Assembly: GCF_014648495.1 (NCBI RefSeq)
Contig: NZ_BMRF01000009.1
Location: 62,001-126,000, forward strand
Reading direction: 5' to 3'
DNA length: 64,000 bases
Source: Actinomadura cremea
GTDB taxonomy: Bacteria > Actinomycetota > Actinomycetes > Streptosporangiales > Streptosporangiaceae
In this document: positions 55,954 to 64,000 of the stretch, piece after piece
Position numbering within the stretch: the stretch's first letter is position 1
Layout of the letters: each line of letters starts with the position of its first letter
Position numbers and translations under genes: made by a program
Notes under the pieces: generated by a model
Told to the model about the DNA's origin: nothing
The model's database searches: none
Seen by the model: only the letters and a program-made list of their open reading frames with translations

Positions 55954-56658
55954 ATGAAACTGGAGAACGCCCTCAGCATTCCCGTGCCGGTCGAGGAGGC
56001 GTGGCGGGTCCTGCTGGATATCGAGCGGATCGCGCCGTGCGTGCCCGGGGCGACCCTCACCGCGCGCGACGGCGACCGCTACAGCGGCAAGATCAAGGTC
56101 AGGCTCGGACCGATCGGGCTCACCTACAACGGCACCGTCACCTTCGTCTCCCAGGACGCGGAGGCCCGCATCGCGGTCCTGGAGGCCGGCGGACGGGAGC
56201 TGCGCGGCAACGGGACCGCGAAGGCGACCGTCACCTGCAGGCTGGTGGCGTCCGGTGCGGCGACCGACGTCCTCGTGGAGACGGACCTCGCCATCACCGG
56301 CAGGCCCGCGCAGTTCGGCCGCGGCGCCCTCGGGGAGGTGGCCGGCACGCTCATCGGCCAGTTCGCCGCCAACCTCGCCGACGAGATCGCCGCCGGCTCC
56401 CCGGCCGGCGACGGCACCGCCCCGGGGGACGCGGAGTCCCCTCGAACCCCGGACACGGCCGCCGCGGCGCCGGACGCCCCCGCGCGCGTCGCCCCGGTCG
56501 CGTCCCGCGAGCCGGCCGCGCCGATCGACCTGCTCGGCGCGGCCCGCGGCGGCGCCCTCAAGCGCGTCGGCCCCGCCGCGGCCGGGACCGCGCTGCTGCT
56601 GGGCCTGCTCATCGCCCGCCGGGTCATCGGACGGCGCACGGCCAGGCCCGCGCCCTAA
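55954..56658 (+). CDS. CoxG-like SRPBCC-domain protein with C-terminal membrane helix
   Basis: 234 residues. MKLENALSIPVPVEEAWRVL, PGATLTARDGDRYSGKIKVR and TYNGTVTFVSQD are the CO dehydrogenase subunit G (CoxG/SRPBCC) pattern in residues 1-145. An Ala/Pro-rich linker and a C-terminal hydrophobic helix (GTALLLGLLIARRV) follow. CoxG proteins recruit or mature molybdo-hydroxylases at the membrane. No Mo-hydroxylase gene is in this window, so its partner is elsewhere. Confidence 0.85.
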   Translation: MKLENALSIPVPVEEAWRVLLDIERIAPCVPGATLTARDGDRYSGKIKVRLGPIGLTYNGTVTFVSQDAEARIAVLEAGGRELRGNGTAKATVTCRLVASGAATDVLVETDLAITGRPAQFGRGALGEVAGTLIGQFAANLADEIAAGSPAGDGTAPGDAESPRTPDTAAAAPDAPARVAPVASREPAAPIDLLGAARGGALKRVGPAAAGTALLLGLLIARRVIGRRTARPAP

Positions 56659-57269
56659 CCGGGGCTCGCGCCGCCTCCCCGCGCTCCCGGGACGGGCGCG
56701 TACCCCCGGACGATCGCTTCCCGGAGTTCGCGGGCGTACATCCGCTCGAGCGAGGCCGGAACCGCCGGGTGCGGCGAGACGAAGGACGGGGCGAGGCGTC
56801 CGCGCAGGTCCGCCCAGTCCACGCCGGACGGCCGGTGGCGGGTGGAGGCGGGGAGCGTGCCCTCGACCGGCCGGACGGGGCCGTCGGCCCAGCGCTCGGA
56901 CTCGTCCAGCGCCCGCAGCGCCGTGCGCAGGCCGAGGCGGGCGGAGCGCGACCAGGCGACGGCTCTGCTCTCGAAGGCGGCCCCGCCGGGTCCGGGCGGC
57001 CGCGCCGCGACGATCGGCAGCAGCCCGCGCGTCCCGATCGACTCGCAGGCGAGCACGCGCAGGACGGTCGCGTCCGCCGACCCGGCTCCCGTGAACGGGG
57101 GCGTCCAGCGCCGCGCGTCCGGCCGCGCACCGCAGGCCGGGCATTCCACGAGGACGACGCGGACGCACGGTCCTTCCGCCCCCCACTCCACCCGGGGCGC
57201 GGGCAGCAGCGCGCAGGCGGCCTCGCGCCGCGCCATCCGCCTGATCACGGACGCCAGGTCAGCGGACAC
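56655..57269 (-). CDS. Hypothetical protein
   Basis: 204 residues from GTG 57269, overlapping the upstream glycosyltransferase-like stop by 11 bp. A CPAC motif (VLVECPACGARPDARRW, near residue 42) might bind a metal with another cysteine pair not evident here. LRVLACESIGTRGLLPIVAA and SRSARLGLRTALRALDESER look like a helix-rich conserved core. I do not recognise the family. Overlap with the sugar cluster suggests a role there. Confidence 0.6.
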   Translation of the reverse strand: MSADLASVIRRMARREAACALLPAPRVEWGAEGPCVRVVLVECPACGARPDARRWTPPFTGAGSADATVLRVLACESIGTRGLLPIVAARPPGPGGAAFESRAVAWSRSARLGLRTALRALDESERWADGPVRPVEGTLPASTRHRPSGVDWADLRGRLAPSFVSPHPAVPASLERMYARELREAIVRGYAPVPGARGGGASPG

Positions 57270-58320
57270 CGACGCTCCCGTGGTCGCGGACGCCGCTCTC
57301 GACGGCCGTGAGCGCCAGCCGGAGGCACTCGGCACGGAGGTCGCGGTGGTCGCGGGGGGCGAGGCCCTGCTCGAGCCATGATCCGACGGCGGCGGCCGTG
57401 AGCGGCCCGGGGGCCGCGGGCGACGGCGCCGTCCGCGCGACGTCCATGCCGAGGAGGTAGCACGCCGCCCACACCTCGGTCAGCACCGGGAGCGCCCGGC
57501 GCGTCCGCCCGGAGAGGTGCCGTTCCGCGGCGTCGAGGACCCGCTCGGGGTCCACACCGGCCACCGGGCAGGCGTCGTACCAGTACCAGCCGAACTGGTG
57601 CTCGACCGGGTCGCCGTGCACGAGCCGGATGGAGCAGACCGAGTCGTGGAGCGCGACGGTGCACGACCCGGGCGGCAGGTCGGCGTCCGCCCCGGGACGC
57701 TCCGCCGACCAGCGCAGCCCGGGGTCGAAGACGGTGGCGCGGAGCCCGTCGTGGTGGCCCTCGACCAGCGACTCCGCGTGCCCGTGATCGAGCAGGTGGG
57801 GGACCGTGGCGACCACCGGGATGTTCCGTTCCCGGCAGAAGATGACGACCATCTCGTCCTCGTCCCGCACCTCGTCGGGGATGCCCGCCAGGTGCTCCGC
57901 GAGGGCGCGCGCGTGCTCGGCGGGCAGGACGATCCCCTGCGTGGGGGTCCACTCGTACGGGGAGAGCGGGGCGTACGCCGCGCCCGCGACCGCCGCCCGC
58001 CGCACGAGATAGGAGTTCTGCGGGGAGTGCCACATGGAGAACAGCGAGACCCCGCACCGCGGTCTCCGCTCCACGGCCGCGCGCAGCTGGTCCGCGAACC
58101 CGGGCACCGGCCGCACGTCGTCCTGCAGCACGAGGTGGTGCGTGGCGCCCTTCCCGATCGCGGCCCAGGCCCGTTTGGCGGTGCGCAGCGGGCTCGGCGC
58201 GCCGTCCGGCTCGGGATCGGCCACGACCCGGGGGACGAGCGGTGCGCACGCGCGCACCAGCGGCGGGATCCGCTCGGCCCGCCTGGGGTGGTGCATGATG
58301 GCCGCGCTGATCTCGATCAC
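57259..58320 (-). CDS. Glycosyltransferase-like protein
   Basis: 353 residues from GTG 58320. It starts IEISAAIMHHPRRAERIPPL and has HHLVLQDDVRPVPGFADQLR (near residue 63), an acidic DD in the place of a GT-A DxD metal site. YEWTPTQGIVLPAEHARALA, then RDEDEMVVIFCRERNIPVVA (near 155), resemble the acceptor half of GT-A enzymes. The C-terminal ~100 residues are unassigned. It probably transfers a sugar made by the neighbouring Gfo/Idh and DegT enzymes. Confidence 0.65.
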   Translation of the reverse strand: MIEISAAIMHHPRRAERIPPLVRACAPLVPRVVADPEPDGAPSPLRTAKRAWAAIGKGATHHLVLQDDVRPVPGFADQLRAAVERRPRCGVSLFSMWHSPQNSYLVRRAAVAGAAYAPLSPYEWTPTQGIVLPAEHARALAEHLAGIPDEVRDEDEMVVIFCRERNIPVVATVPHLLDHGHAESLVEGHHDGLRATVFDPGLRWSAERPGADADLPPGSCTVALHDSVCSIRLVHGDPVEHQFGWYWYDACPVAGVDPERVLDAAERHLSGRTRRALPVLTEVWAACYLLGMDVARTAPSPAAPGPLTAAAVGSWLEQGLAPRDHRDLRAECLRLALTAVESGVRDHGSVGVR

Positions 58321-59378
58321 CGGGGCGCGTCTCCCCGCCGCTCCCTGGCCAGCGCGCAGAGGCGGTTCAGGGTCTCCACGTCGTGGACGGCGTCCTCCGC
58401 CGGGCTGAGGCATTCCCGCCGGCCGGCCAGGACGTCGAAGAAGTGGTCCAGCTCGGCCTTGAACGGGCTCGCGTACGCCCCGAGGGTCGAGGTCGTCGCC
58501 AGTCCGCGGCCGGTCGGCGCGGTCGTGGACAGCTTCGCGGGAACGTTCTTGAGGTAGATCGACGGGTACTCGAGCACGTGCGTCGCGCTCCGGGAGACGG
58601 CCCGGAACTCCTCCACGTACCCGCCCCCGATGGTGTCGAGCGTCAGCACCCCCATGCTGACGTGGACGTTCGGGCCGGCCTGCCACGAGGCCTCGATCCC
58701 CCGCCGATCGAGGACGTCCGTCACCAGCAGCGGCTCGGGCCGCGCCACGCCGGTGAGGACGCGCAGGCAGTAGATCTCGTGGATCGCCAGGTTGAACAGG
58801 ACCTCCTGGCGCAGGTAGTCCCAGGAGCCTCCCCACTCGGGGGCGGCGGCCGGGGGAGTCCAGCCGGGCGGGCGGACGACGTCCAGATGCGCCCGGTAGT
58901 GGTAGTCCATGGGGAGTTCGGCGACGGCGCGCAGGTGGACGGGGCCCGAGTCCCCGCGCACCGCCTCCCGGAAGGCGGTGAACGCCGTGTCGAACAGGCG
59001 GCTGTAGGCCACCATGACCGTTCGCCCGGACGCCTTCGCCTGGAGGGCGATCTCGCGGGCGTCCCGGGTCGAGTAGCACAGCGGCTTCTCCACGAAGACG
59101 TCCATGTCCGCGGCCAGCCCGTCGAGGACGATCGGTGCGTGGTCGCCGGACGACAGCACCAGCAGGACGTCGGCGGGGGAGTCCCGCAGCATCTCGCGGT
59201 GGTCGGTGAAGGCGGCGGCGATCCCGAAGCGGTCCGCGACCTCCTTGAGGACGTGCGGATCCCGCTCGCAGATCGCGCGGACGGTGCACGCGTCCGAGCG
59301 TTCGAACAGGTGCGGCAGATGCATGATCTGTGCGATCTCCCCGCACCCGACGACGTCGACCGTGAGACGACCCGGCAT
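58317..59378 (-). CDS. Gfo/Idh/MocA-family oxidoreductase
   Basis: 353 residues. LTVDVVGCGEIAQIMHLPHL is the N-terminal NAD(P) Rossmann motif. DVFVEKPLCYSTRDAREIAL carries the family EKP motif with the catalytic lysine near residue 98. Members oxidise or reduce sugars and cyclitols. Next to a DegT aminotransferase it fits the dehydrogenase step that makes a keto-sugar or keto-cyclitol before transamination. Confidence 0.9.
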   Translation of the reverse strand: MPGRLTVDVVGCGEIAQIMHLPHLFERSDACTVRAICERDPHVLKEVADRFGIAAAFTDHREMLRDSPADVLLVLSSGDHAPIVLDGLAADMDVFVEKPLCYSTRDAREIALQAKASGRTVMVAYSRLFDTAFTAFREAVRGDSGPVHLRAVAELPMDYHYRAHLDVVRPPGWTPPAAAPEWGGSWDYLRQEVLFNLAIHEIYCLRVLTGVARPEPLLVTDVLDRRGIEASWQAGPNVHVSMGVLTLDTIGGGYVEEFRAVSRSATHVLEYPSIYLKNVPAKLSTTAPTGRGLATTSTLGAYASPFKAELDHFFDVLAGRRECLSPAEDAVHDVETLNRLCALARERRGDAPR

Positions 59379-59414
59379 GCCTTAGCTCCTCGCGTGGGTT
59401 CGGTGGGTGTGGGC

Positions 59415-60701
59415 TCAATGCCCGTGGGCGGCGGCGACCTTGGCCAGCGCGTCGCGGACGTCGCCGGCGTCCGACTCGTCGCCGAGCAGCAGGAAGTGCG
59501 GGATCGTGAGGAACCTCCGGCGTGCCGCCAGCGACTCCGGGAGCCGGAAGTTCTCCGGGGCGATCCGTTCGAGCAGTTCCGGGTCGTATTTCTGCGGCGA
59601 GCCCAGAGGGTTGTAGAGGCGGCAGTCGTTCAGCGGATCGTGCAGCGGCTCGCACGTGACGCCCAGTTCGCGGCTCAGTTCGTCCTGCATGGCCGCGACG
59701 GTCCCGGCGGGGACGCTCGCGTCGACGCGGACGCAGTACCGGTAGAACGTCCGCCTGGTGCAGCCCTCCGAGGCGGCCAGCGGCGAGAAGACCGGGATGC
59801 CGGACAGCGCCTCGTCGAGGAGGGCGGCCGTCCGGCGGCGCCGCTCGTTCTCGGCGTCCAGCTGCTCGAGGCGGCCGACCAGCAGTGCGGCCTGGACCTC
59901 GGAGAGGCAGAGGTTGCGGCCCTGGACGTCGCCGCGCTCGACCAGGTTCGGGTCGCCCGGCGCGGGGTCGTCGGCGTACACCCTGCCGTCGGCGCGGTAC
60001 TGCTCCATGAGCCCCGCGAGGGCCGGGTCGGCGGTGATCGCCGCGCCGCCCTCCCCGCACGTCAGCACCTTCGACTCCTGCATGCTGAAGGTGCCGACGT
60101 CGCCGTACGTGCCGACGGGCCGGTTCCGGTACTCGGCGCCGTGCGCCTGCGCGCAGTCCTCCACCAGCGCGAGGCCGTGCCGCCGCGACAGGCGCAGGAA
60201 CGCGTCGAGGGCGGCGGTGTTGCACGCGTAGTGGACGAGCAGGACGGCCTCCGTGCGCGGGGTCAGCGCGGCCTCGGCGGCCTCCGGCGACATGCAGAGC
60301 GTCTCCGGATCGATGTCCACCAGGACCGGTACCAGACCGAGCCCGGCCACCGCCGAGGCGCACGCGACCCAGGTCAGCCCGGGGACCAGCACCTCGGCGC
60401 CGCGGCTCAGCCCGAGCGCCTCGAACGCGATCGTCAGGGCGCTGGTCCCGCTCGTGGTCGGGACGCAGTGCGCCACCCCGTGGTAGGCCGCGAACGCGCG
60501 GGCGAAGCGCCGCTCGTACAGTTCCCGGCCGTTGTGCATCTCGCTGATCGCCCAGCGGCCGCTGCGCAGCGCCTCGAGCGCGATGCCCTCCGTCTCCGCG
60601 TCCAGTCGCGGCCAGGCCGGCCACGGTTCGGAGCGGACGGGCGTGCCGCCGTACGCGGCGAGGTCCCGCCGCCTCGTCCGGTGCCGCAGCGACTCGGTCA
60701 T
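59415..60701 (-). CDS. DegT/DnrJ/EryC1/StrS-family aminotransferase
   Basis: 428 residues. The PLP lysine is in FSMQESKVLTCGEGGAA (near residue 205), with LVEDCAQAHGAEYRNRPVGT before it and YRYCVRVDASVPAG after. VPTTSGTSALTIAFEALGL is the N-terminal PLP phosphate region. Long forms of this family include scyllo-inosose aminotransferases and AHBA synthase-like enzymes. With the Gfo/Idh gene it suggests an amino-cyclitol or amino-sugar moiety of a natural product. Confidence 0.9.
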   Translation of the reverse strand: MTESLRHRTRRRDLAAYGGTPVRSEPWPAWPRLDAETEGIALEALRSGRWAISEMHNGRELYERRFARAFAAYHGVAHCVPTTSGTSALTIAFEALGLSRGAEVLVPGLTWVACASAVAGLGLVPVLVDIDPETLCMSPEAAEAALTPRTEAVLLVHYACNTAALDAFLRLSRRHGLALVEDCAQAHGAEYRNRPVGTYGDVGTFSMQESKVLTCGEGGAAITADPALAGLMEQYRADGRVYADDPAPGDPNLVERGDVQGRNLCLSEVQAALLVGRLEQLDAENERRRRTAALLDEALSGIPVFSPLAASEGCTRRTFYRYCVRVDASVPAGTVAAMQDELSRELGVTCEPLHDPLNDCRLYNPLGSPQKYDPELLERIAPENFRLPESLAARRRFLTIPHFLLLGDESDAGDVRDALAKVAAAHGH

Positions 60702-60807
60702 CGCGCATCGCCTGCCTTTCGGGAGTTCCCCCGGTGCCGGAGGGACGGACGGCCCGGAGCCGCCGGCGACGCCATTGTGCGGGGCCGCCCGCGGGACGGA
60801 CATCCCC

Positions 60808-60840
60808 CGATCGTCCGGCCGATCGTCCGGCCGATCGGGC
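60808..60840. repeat. 12-bp direct repeat in the 60702-60949 intergenic region
   Basis: CGATCGTCCGGC occurs twice in tandem (60808-60831), followed by a partial third copy. It lies in the promoter gap between the aminotransferase and the decayed glycosyltransferase. It might be a regulator site, or just replication slippage. Confidence 0.5.
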
Positions 60841-60949
60841 GAGCCTCATCGCGCCCGACACAGGCGTCACCGAATCGCTCGGACTCATTTAGCATCCGGA
60901 GCTCGGAGGCACTTCCGGAATCCGAGAAGAAGGCGCCGGAGGAAAGAAC

Positions 60950-61570
60950 ATGCAACTGCGGAAGACGCACGACTTCCTTTCCATGACGGCCCTCGGGGGC
61001 GGCTTCCGGACCTGCCGCACCACGCGTTCGAATCGGCCCTGGCCCGGATCCGCGGCCGCAACCCGCCCCTCCCGCCCTGGTGGAGAAGGTACGTCGGGTC
61101 CTGGCAGCGGTTCGCCGACGGCGACGAGGCGGCGGCCGGTGCCGGCGGCGCGGACGAACGCGGCCGGCGTCCGCTGGTCTACGGGCTGTGCCAGGCGTGG
61201 AACGAGGACGACGTCATCTACGCGACCGTCCGGAACCTCTTCCTCCAGGGGGCCGACGAGGTCTTCGTCATCGACGACGCCTCCGACGACGACACCCCGC
61301 CGAGGCCGCGGCGGCCGGGGCCACCGTCGTCGGCGACGCGAGCGACGGCACGTTCGACGAGGTCCGGCGGACGAGGCGGATCGCGGAGGTGATCGAGGAA
61401 CGGTCCGCACCAGGCTGCGCACGCTGGCCCTGTGCTACGCGGAGGAATACGAATCGCTCCCGGTCATGTATCCGGGCGAACGGAGGTTCGGCGTCGAGGT
61501 CTGCGACTGGCGCCGTCTCGTCGGCGCCCGCGAGCGCGACGTGCGCCACCGCCCCGGCCACGCGCTGTGA
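60950..61570 (+). pseudogene. Decayed glycosyltransferase family 2-like gene
   Basis: An ATG at 60950 with GGAGGAAAG upstream starts MQLRKTHDFLSMTALGG. Coding then shifts frame to RIRGRNPPLPPWWRRYVGSW, PLVYGLCQAWNEDDVIYATV, and QGADEVFVIDDASDDDT, the start of a GT-A glycosyltransferase. It shifts again to GATVVGDASDGTFDEVRRTR, and finally to ALCYAEEYESLPVMYPGERR and VEVCDWRRLVGARER before stop at 61570. At least three frameshifts and apparent internal losses make it non-functional, unless some are sequencing errors. Confidence 0.7.
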
Positions 61571-61609
61571 CGCGGGGCGGCGCGGTGCCCGGCGCCCCCG
61601 CCGCCGGGT

Positions 61610-62980
61610 TCAGGCTCCCGGGTCGTTGACCAGCTTGACGTCGTCGAGGCGCCCGCCGTCATCGGCGGCGAGCACCGTCAGCAGCTCCTCGAGGCCGAAC
61701 AGGAAGGTCCGCAGGTCCGCCGGCGGCACGTACGCGGTGTCGGCGAGGAGGGTCAGGTCGATCGCCCCGGGGTCCGCGACGACCTCGGTCGCCTCGAAGA
61801 AGAACCGGACGCCGGCCCGGTCCAGCCGCGTCCCCCACGTGAACCGCGTCCGCGTGCTCCGCCCCGACTCGACCGCGTCCGCGGGCACCGGCACGCCCCG
61901 CCCGTCCCGCGTGGCGGTCCACATGTCGTTGAAGTAGACGTCCAGTTCGGCGCCCGCCGCCGCGACGATCTCCGCCTTCGCGTCCGGGTCGTACTGGCCG
62001 TGGCGCATGGCGTGCAGCGCCGAGACCCGGGCCCCGCGGACCATGGCGTCGAACGTGCCGGCGGCCAGGTCGACGACCGCCGCGGCCTCCTGGCTGAAGG
62101 TGCCCACCGCGTTGCGCAGTTCGGGGCGCGCGCGGTTGGCCACCACCATGCGCGCCAGGCAGCTCCGCCGGCCGGTGTAGCGCCCGATGAGCGTTCCGAG
62201 GGCGGCCAGCAGCACGTGGGTGGTGCCGACCCGGTGGCGGTCGGCGAGCACGCGCAGCGCCCCGGGCGCCGACGGGGACGTCAGCACGCCGGTCCAGTAG
62301 CGGGGGGACTCCGCGGGACGGCGCTCGCCGGCGAAGCACGCGGCGGGCGTGGCGTCGACGCTCCGCCGCCAGTGCTCCAGGGATCTCCGCAGGACCGCGC
62401 GTCCGCCGTCCGCCCGCTCCGCCGCGGCCTTCTCCGCCGGCTGGAGGCCGCGCGGCGCCGCGGGCGCGCGGCCGTCGAGCGCCCGCCCGATCTCGTCGAA
62501 CAGCACCCGGCTGCCGAGGTAGTCGGCGGTCACGTGCGGCATGCCCATGATGATCAGCCGCGGTTCGCCGTCCACCGTCCCGACGCGGGGGCGCAGGGGC
62601 ACGCCGCCCGCAAGATCGTGCGGCTCCGCCTCGCTTTCCGCGACCCACCGCATCGTGGTCCGCAGCGGATCGCCGTCCAGCTCCCGCACCTCGACCTCGA
62701 GAACCCCCGCGTCCAGGATCCGCTGGACGGGCCGGCCGTCCGCCGCCGGGACGAACCCGGTGCGGAGCGCCTCGTACCGTCCGACCATGTCCCCGAGCAC
62801 CCGCACGACCCGGTCCACCGTGTGGCCGGGCGGCAGGAAGCCGCCGCCCACGACGTTCCCGTGCGCGGGATCACGGGCCCACTCCATCTCGCGCCACATG
62901 TCGAGCTGCCCCCATGTGCAGGGGTGCTCACCGGCCCCGCCGCCGGAGAAGGCCACGGCATGGGCTCGCGTCGGCGTCAT
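61610..62980 (-). CDS. Stand-alone condensation-domain protein (NRPS-type)
   Basis: 456 residues. ATG 62980 follows GGTGGAG. The fold markers are CTWGQLDMWREMEWARDPAH (C1 region), RYEALRTGFVPAADGRPVQR, and IIMGMPHVTADYLGSRVLFD (the HHxxxDG site, here PHVTAD, keeping the second His and the Asp). ARMVVANRARPELRNAVGTF, the C5 region, is followed by a C-terminal lobe. Without carrier or adenylation domains it may act in trans in a natural product pathway or be an acyltransferase. Confidence 0.82.
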   Translation of the reverse strand: MTPTRAHAVAFSGGGAGEHPCTWGQLDMWREMEWARDPAHGNVVGGGFLPPGHTVDRVVRVLGDMVGRYEALRTGFVPAADGRPVQRILDAGVLEVEVRELDGDPLRTTMRWVAESEAEPHDLAGGVPLRPRVGTVDGEPRLIIMGMPHVTADYLGSRVLFDEIGRALDGRAPAAPRGLQPAEKAAAERADGGRAVLRRSLEHWRRSVDATPAACFAGERRPAESPRYWTGVLTSPSAPGALRVLADRHRVGTTHVLLAALGTLIGRYTGRRSCLARMVVANRARPELRNAVGTFSQEAAAVVDLAAGTFDAMVRGARVSALHAMRHGQYDPDAKAEIVAAAGAELDVYFNDMWTATRDGRGVPVPADAVESGRSTRTRFTWGTRLDRAGVRFFFEATEVVADPGAIDLTLLADTAYVPPADLRTFLFGLEELLTVLAADDGGRLDDVKLVNDPGA

Positions 62981-62996
62981 CTCCACCGTCCCCGGA

Positions 62997-64000
62997 TCAG
63001 TTTCCGAACGTCGTGACGGGCGAGGCGTCCAGCACCGCGCCGTCCGCGTCGAGCGCCTCCACCCGGACGGCCCGCGGCCCACCGGTGTCCGGGACGCCGA
63101 CGGCCGTGTCGAAGCCGTCCCATTCGACGGTGGCGACGGGGCTCAGGTCGTCCCCGGAGGCGCCGGTGAGCAGCCGCCAGCGCGCCACCCCGGTCGCGCC
63201 GTTCCAGACGGCGTGCAGGCGCTCGCCGTCGAACGTCACCTCCGGCGGCGCGTCGGGGCGGCCCTCCCACTCCTGCCGGAAGACGCGGTAGGTGGTCCAT
63301 CCCGGCCCGGAGGGGGTCTGCGCGTCGAAGAGCGGCTCGCCGTCCGGCGCGAACTCGGTGATCCGGCCCGCCCGGCCCCAGCCCACCAGCACGTTGCCGT
63401 TCGGCAGTTCCTGGGCGTTGCCCTCGGCGATCGAGGACAGGTGCTCGGGGTGGGTGAGCTGGCGGACGAACGTGGCCTCGCCGGTCGCCGGGTCGGCGCG
63501 GACCCACACCACCCGTGACTCGTAGCCCTCGAAGAAGTCGTTCGCCCCGTTGTCGAAGAAGCGGTAGACGCCGCCGCCGCAGGGCTGCCCGTCGTGCTGC
63601 CAGAAGCAGCGGGAGCCCACCCCGAGGACGAACGTGCTGGCCCCGCTGCCGAGCTTCCAGACGACCTCGCCGGTCGTCCGGTCGATCTTGTAGAGGGCCG
63701 AGGAGCTGCGGGCGGTCACCACGAGGTGGCCGTCGTCGTCGATCGCCACGGCGTTGACGTGCAGATGGTCGTAGGGCATCCCGGGCATCAGGGTGGCGGG
63801 CATGTCGCTCTCGCCCAGCGGGATGTGCTCCAGGCCGCTCCAGCGGAACAGGACCGCCCCGGTCTCCACGTCGACCTCCTCGACCACGCTGTCCACCACC
63901 GGGGCGTCCGCCTCCCCGCCGATCGGGGTGAGGTCGTGCCGGACGAGCTGGTAGCTGACCACGATCGCGGTGCCCCGCTCGGTCAGGACGGCCTCGTGCA
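62997..64000 (-). CDS. Arylsulfotransferase (ASST)-family protein, partial (N-terminus beyond window)
   Basis: About 334 C-terminal residues are visible. Features of the ASST beta-propeller are YDHLHVNAVAIDDDGHLVVT, SALYKIDRTTGEVVWKLG, SSIAEGNAQELPNGNVLVGW and GRAGRITEFAPDGEPLFDAQ. The HVNA motif contains the conserved propeller histidine. The family includes PAPS-independent aryl sulfotransferases, usually exported. It ends 16 bp before the condensation-domain gene. The signal peptide and N-terminal domain lie outside the window. Confidence 0.82.
   Translation of the reverse strand, partial: HEAVLTERGTAIVVSYQLVRHDLTPIGGEADAPVVDSVVEEVDVETGAVLFRWSGLEHIPLGESDMPATLMPGMPYDHLHVNAVAIDDDGHLVVTARSSSALYKIDRTTGEVVWKLGSGASTFVLGVGSRCFWQHDGQPCGGGVYRFFDNGANDFFEGYESRVVWVRADPATGEATFVRQLTHPEHLSSIAEGNAQELPNGNVLVGWGRAGRITEFAPDGEPLFDAQTPSGPGWTTYRVFRQEWEGRPDAPPEVTFDGERLHAVWNGATGVARWRLLTGASGDDLSPVATVEWDGFDTAVGVPDTGGPRAVRVEALDADGAVLDASPVTTFGN

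Overview
The window is high-GC actinomycete DNA: many GTG starts, stop/start overlaps of 4 bp, F420-type and FadE-type catabolic genes, a class E-like sortase with an LPXTG substrate, and neocarzinostatin-like domains. A Streptosporangiales/Thermomonosporaceae-type host is my best guess, but this is inference. I see no rRNA, tRNA or CRISPR.

Layout. 1-9166: an acyl-CoA catabolic cluster (CoA-transferase, acyl-CoA ligase, SDR, five acyl-CoA dehydrogenases in paired arrangement) around a GntR regulator. 9174-11797: MpaB-type oxygenase with a divergent TetR regulator, a transposon-end remnant and a D,D-carboxypeptidase. 11819-12367: an alpha/beta-hydrolase gene broken by a TnpB fragment and an 11-bp repeat array. 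12357-32410: about 21 minus-strand genes, almost all overlapping by 4 bp, apparently one operon of roughly 20 kb. 32508-42707: an MFS transporter, a secreted hydrolase, flavin and aldehyde oxidation genes, and an IclR regulator. 42735-51962: sortase, WxL/DUF916-like and neocarzinostatin-like surface proteins, a transporter-like fusion and another hydrolase. 52023-56658: a His-tailed bicupin, a flavoprotein, an epimerase and a CoxG-like protein. 56655-64000: a separate small sugar/natural-product group (glycosyltransferase-like, Gfo/Idh/MocA, DegT aminotransferase, condensation domain, arylsulfotransferase) with one decayed glycosyltransferase gene.

Main discovery candidate. The upstream half of the long operon encodes counterparts of the plant chlorophyll breakdown (PAO/phyllobilin) pathway: a NYC1/NOL-like chlorophyll b reductase SDR (25278-26060), a PaO-like Rieske oxygenase (27788-29008), a chlorophyllase-like hydrolase (29017-29982) and two proteins resembling red chlorophyll catabolite reductase (27000-27791, 29979-30782). 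The same transcript carries a tandem nitrilase, a maleate-isomerase-like protein, CoA-transferase, MaoC, Ltp2/DUF35 and acyl-CoA enzymes that could process maleimide-type and acyl side-chain products.

A second observation ties the region together. An alternating half-site array, GAAAC-N3-GTTTC-N7-GAAAC, lies just upstream of the long operon, the secreted hydrolase, the flavin operon and the IclR gene, the membrane protein at 42735, the sortase, the surface cluster, the bicupin and the flavoprotein. I infer one IclR-controlled regulon for capture, uptake and degradation of a tetrapyrrole-like or other large hydrophobic substrate. The substrate is not proven by sequence.
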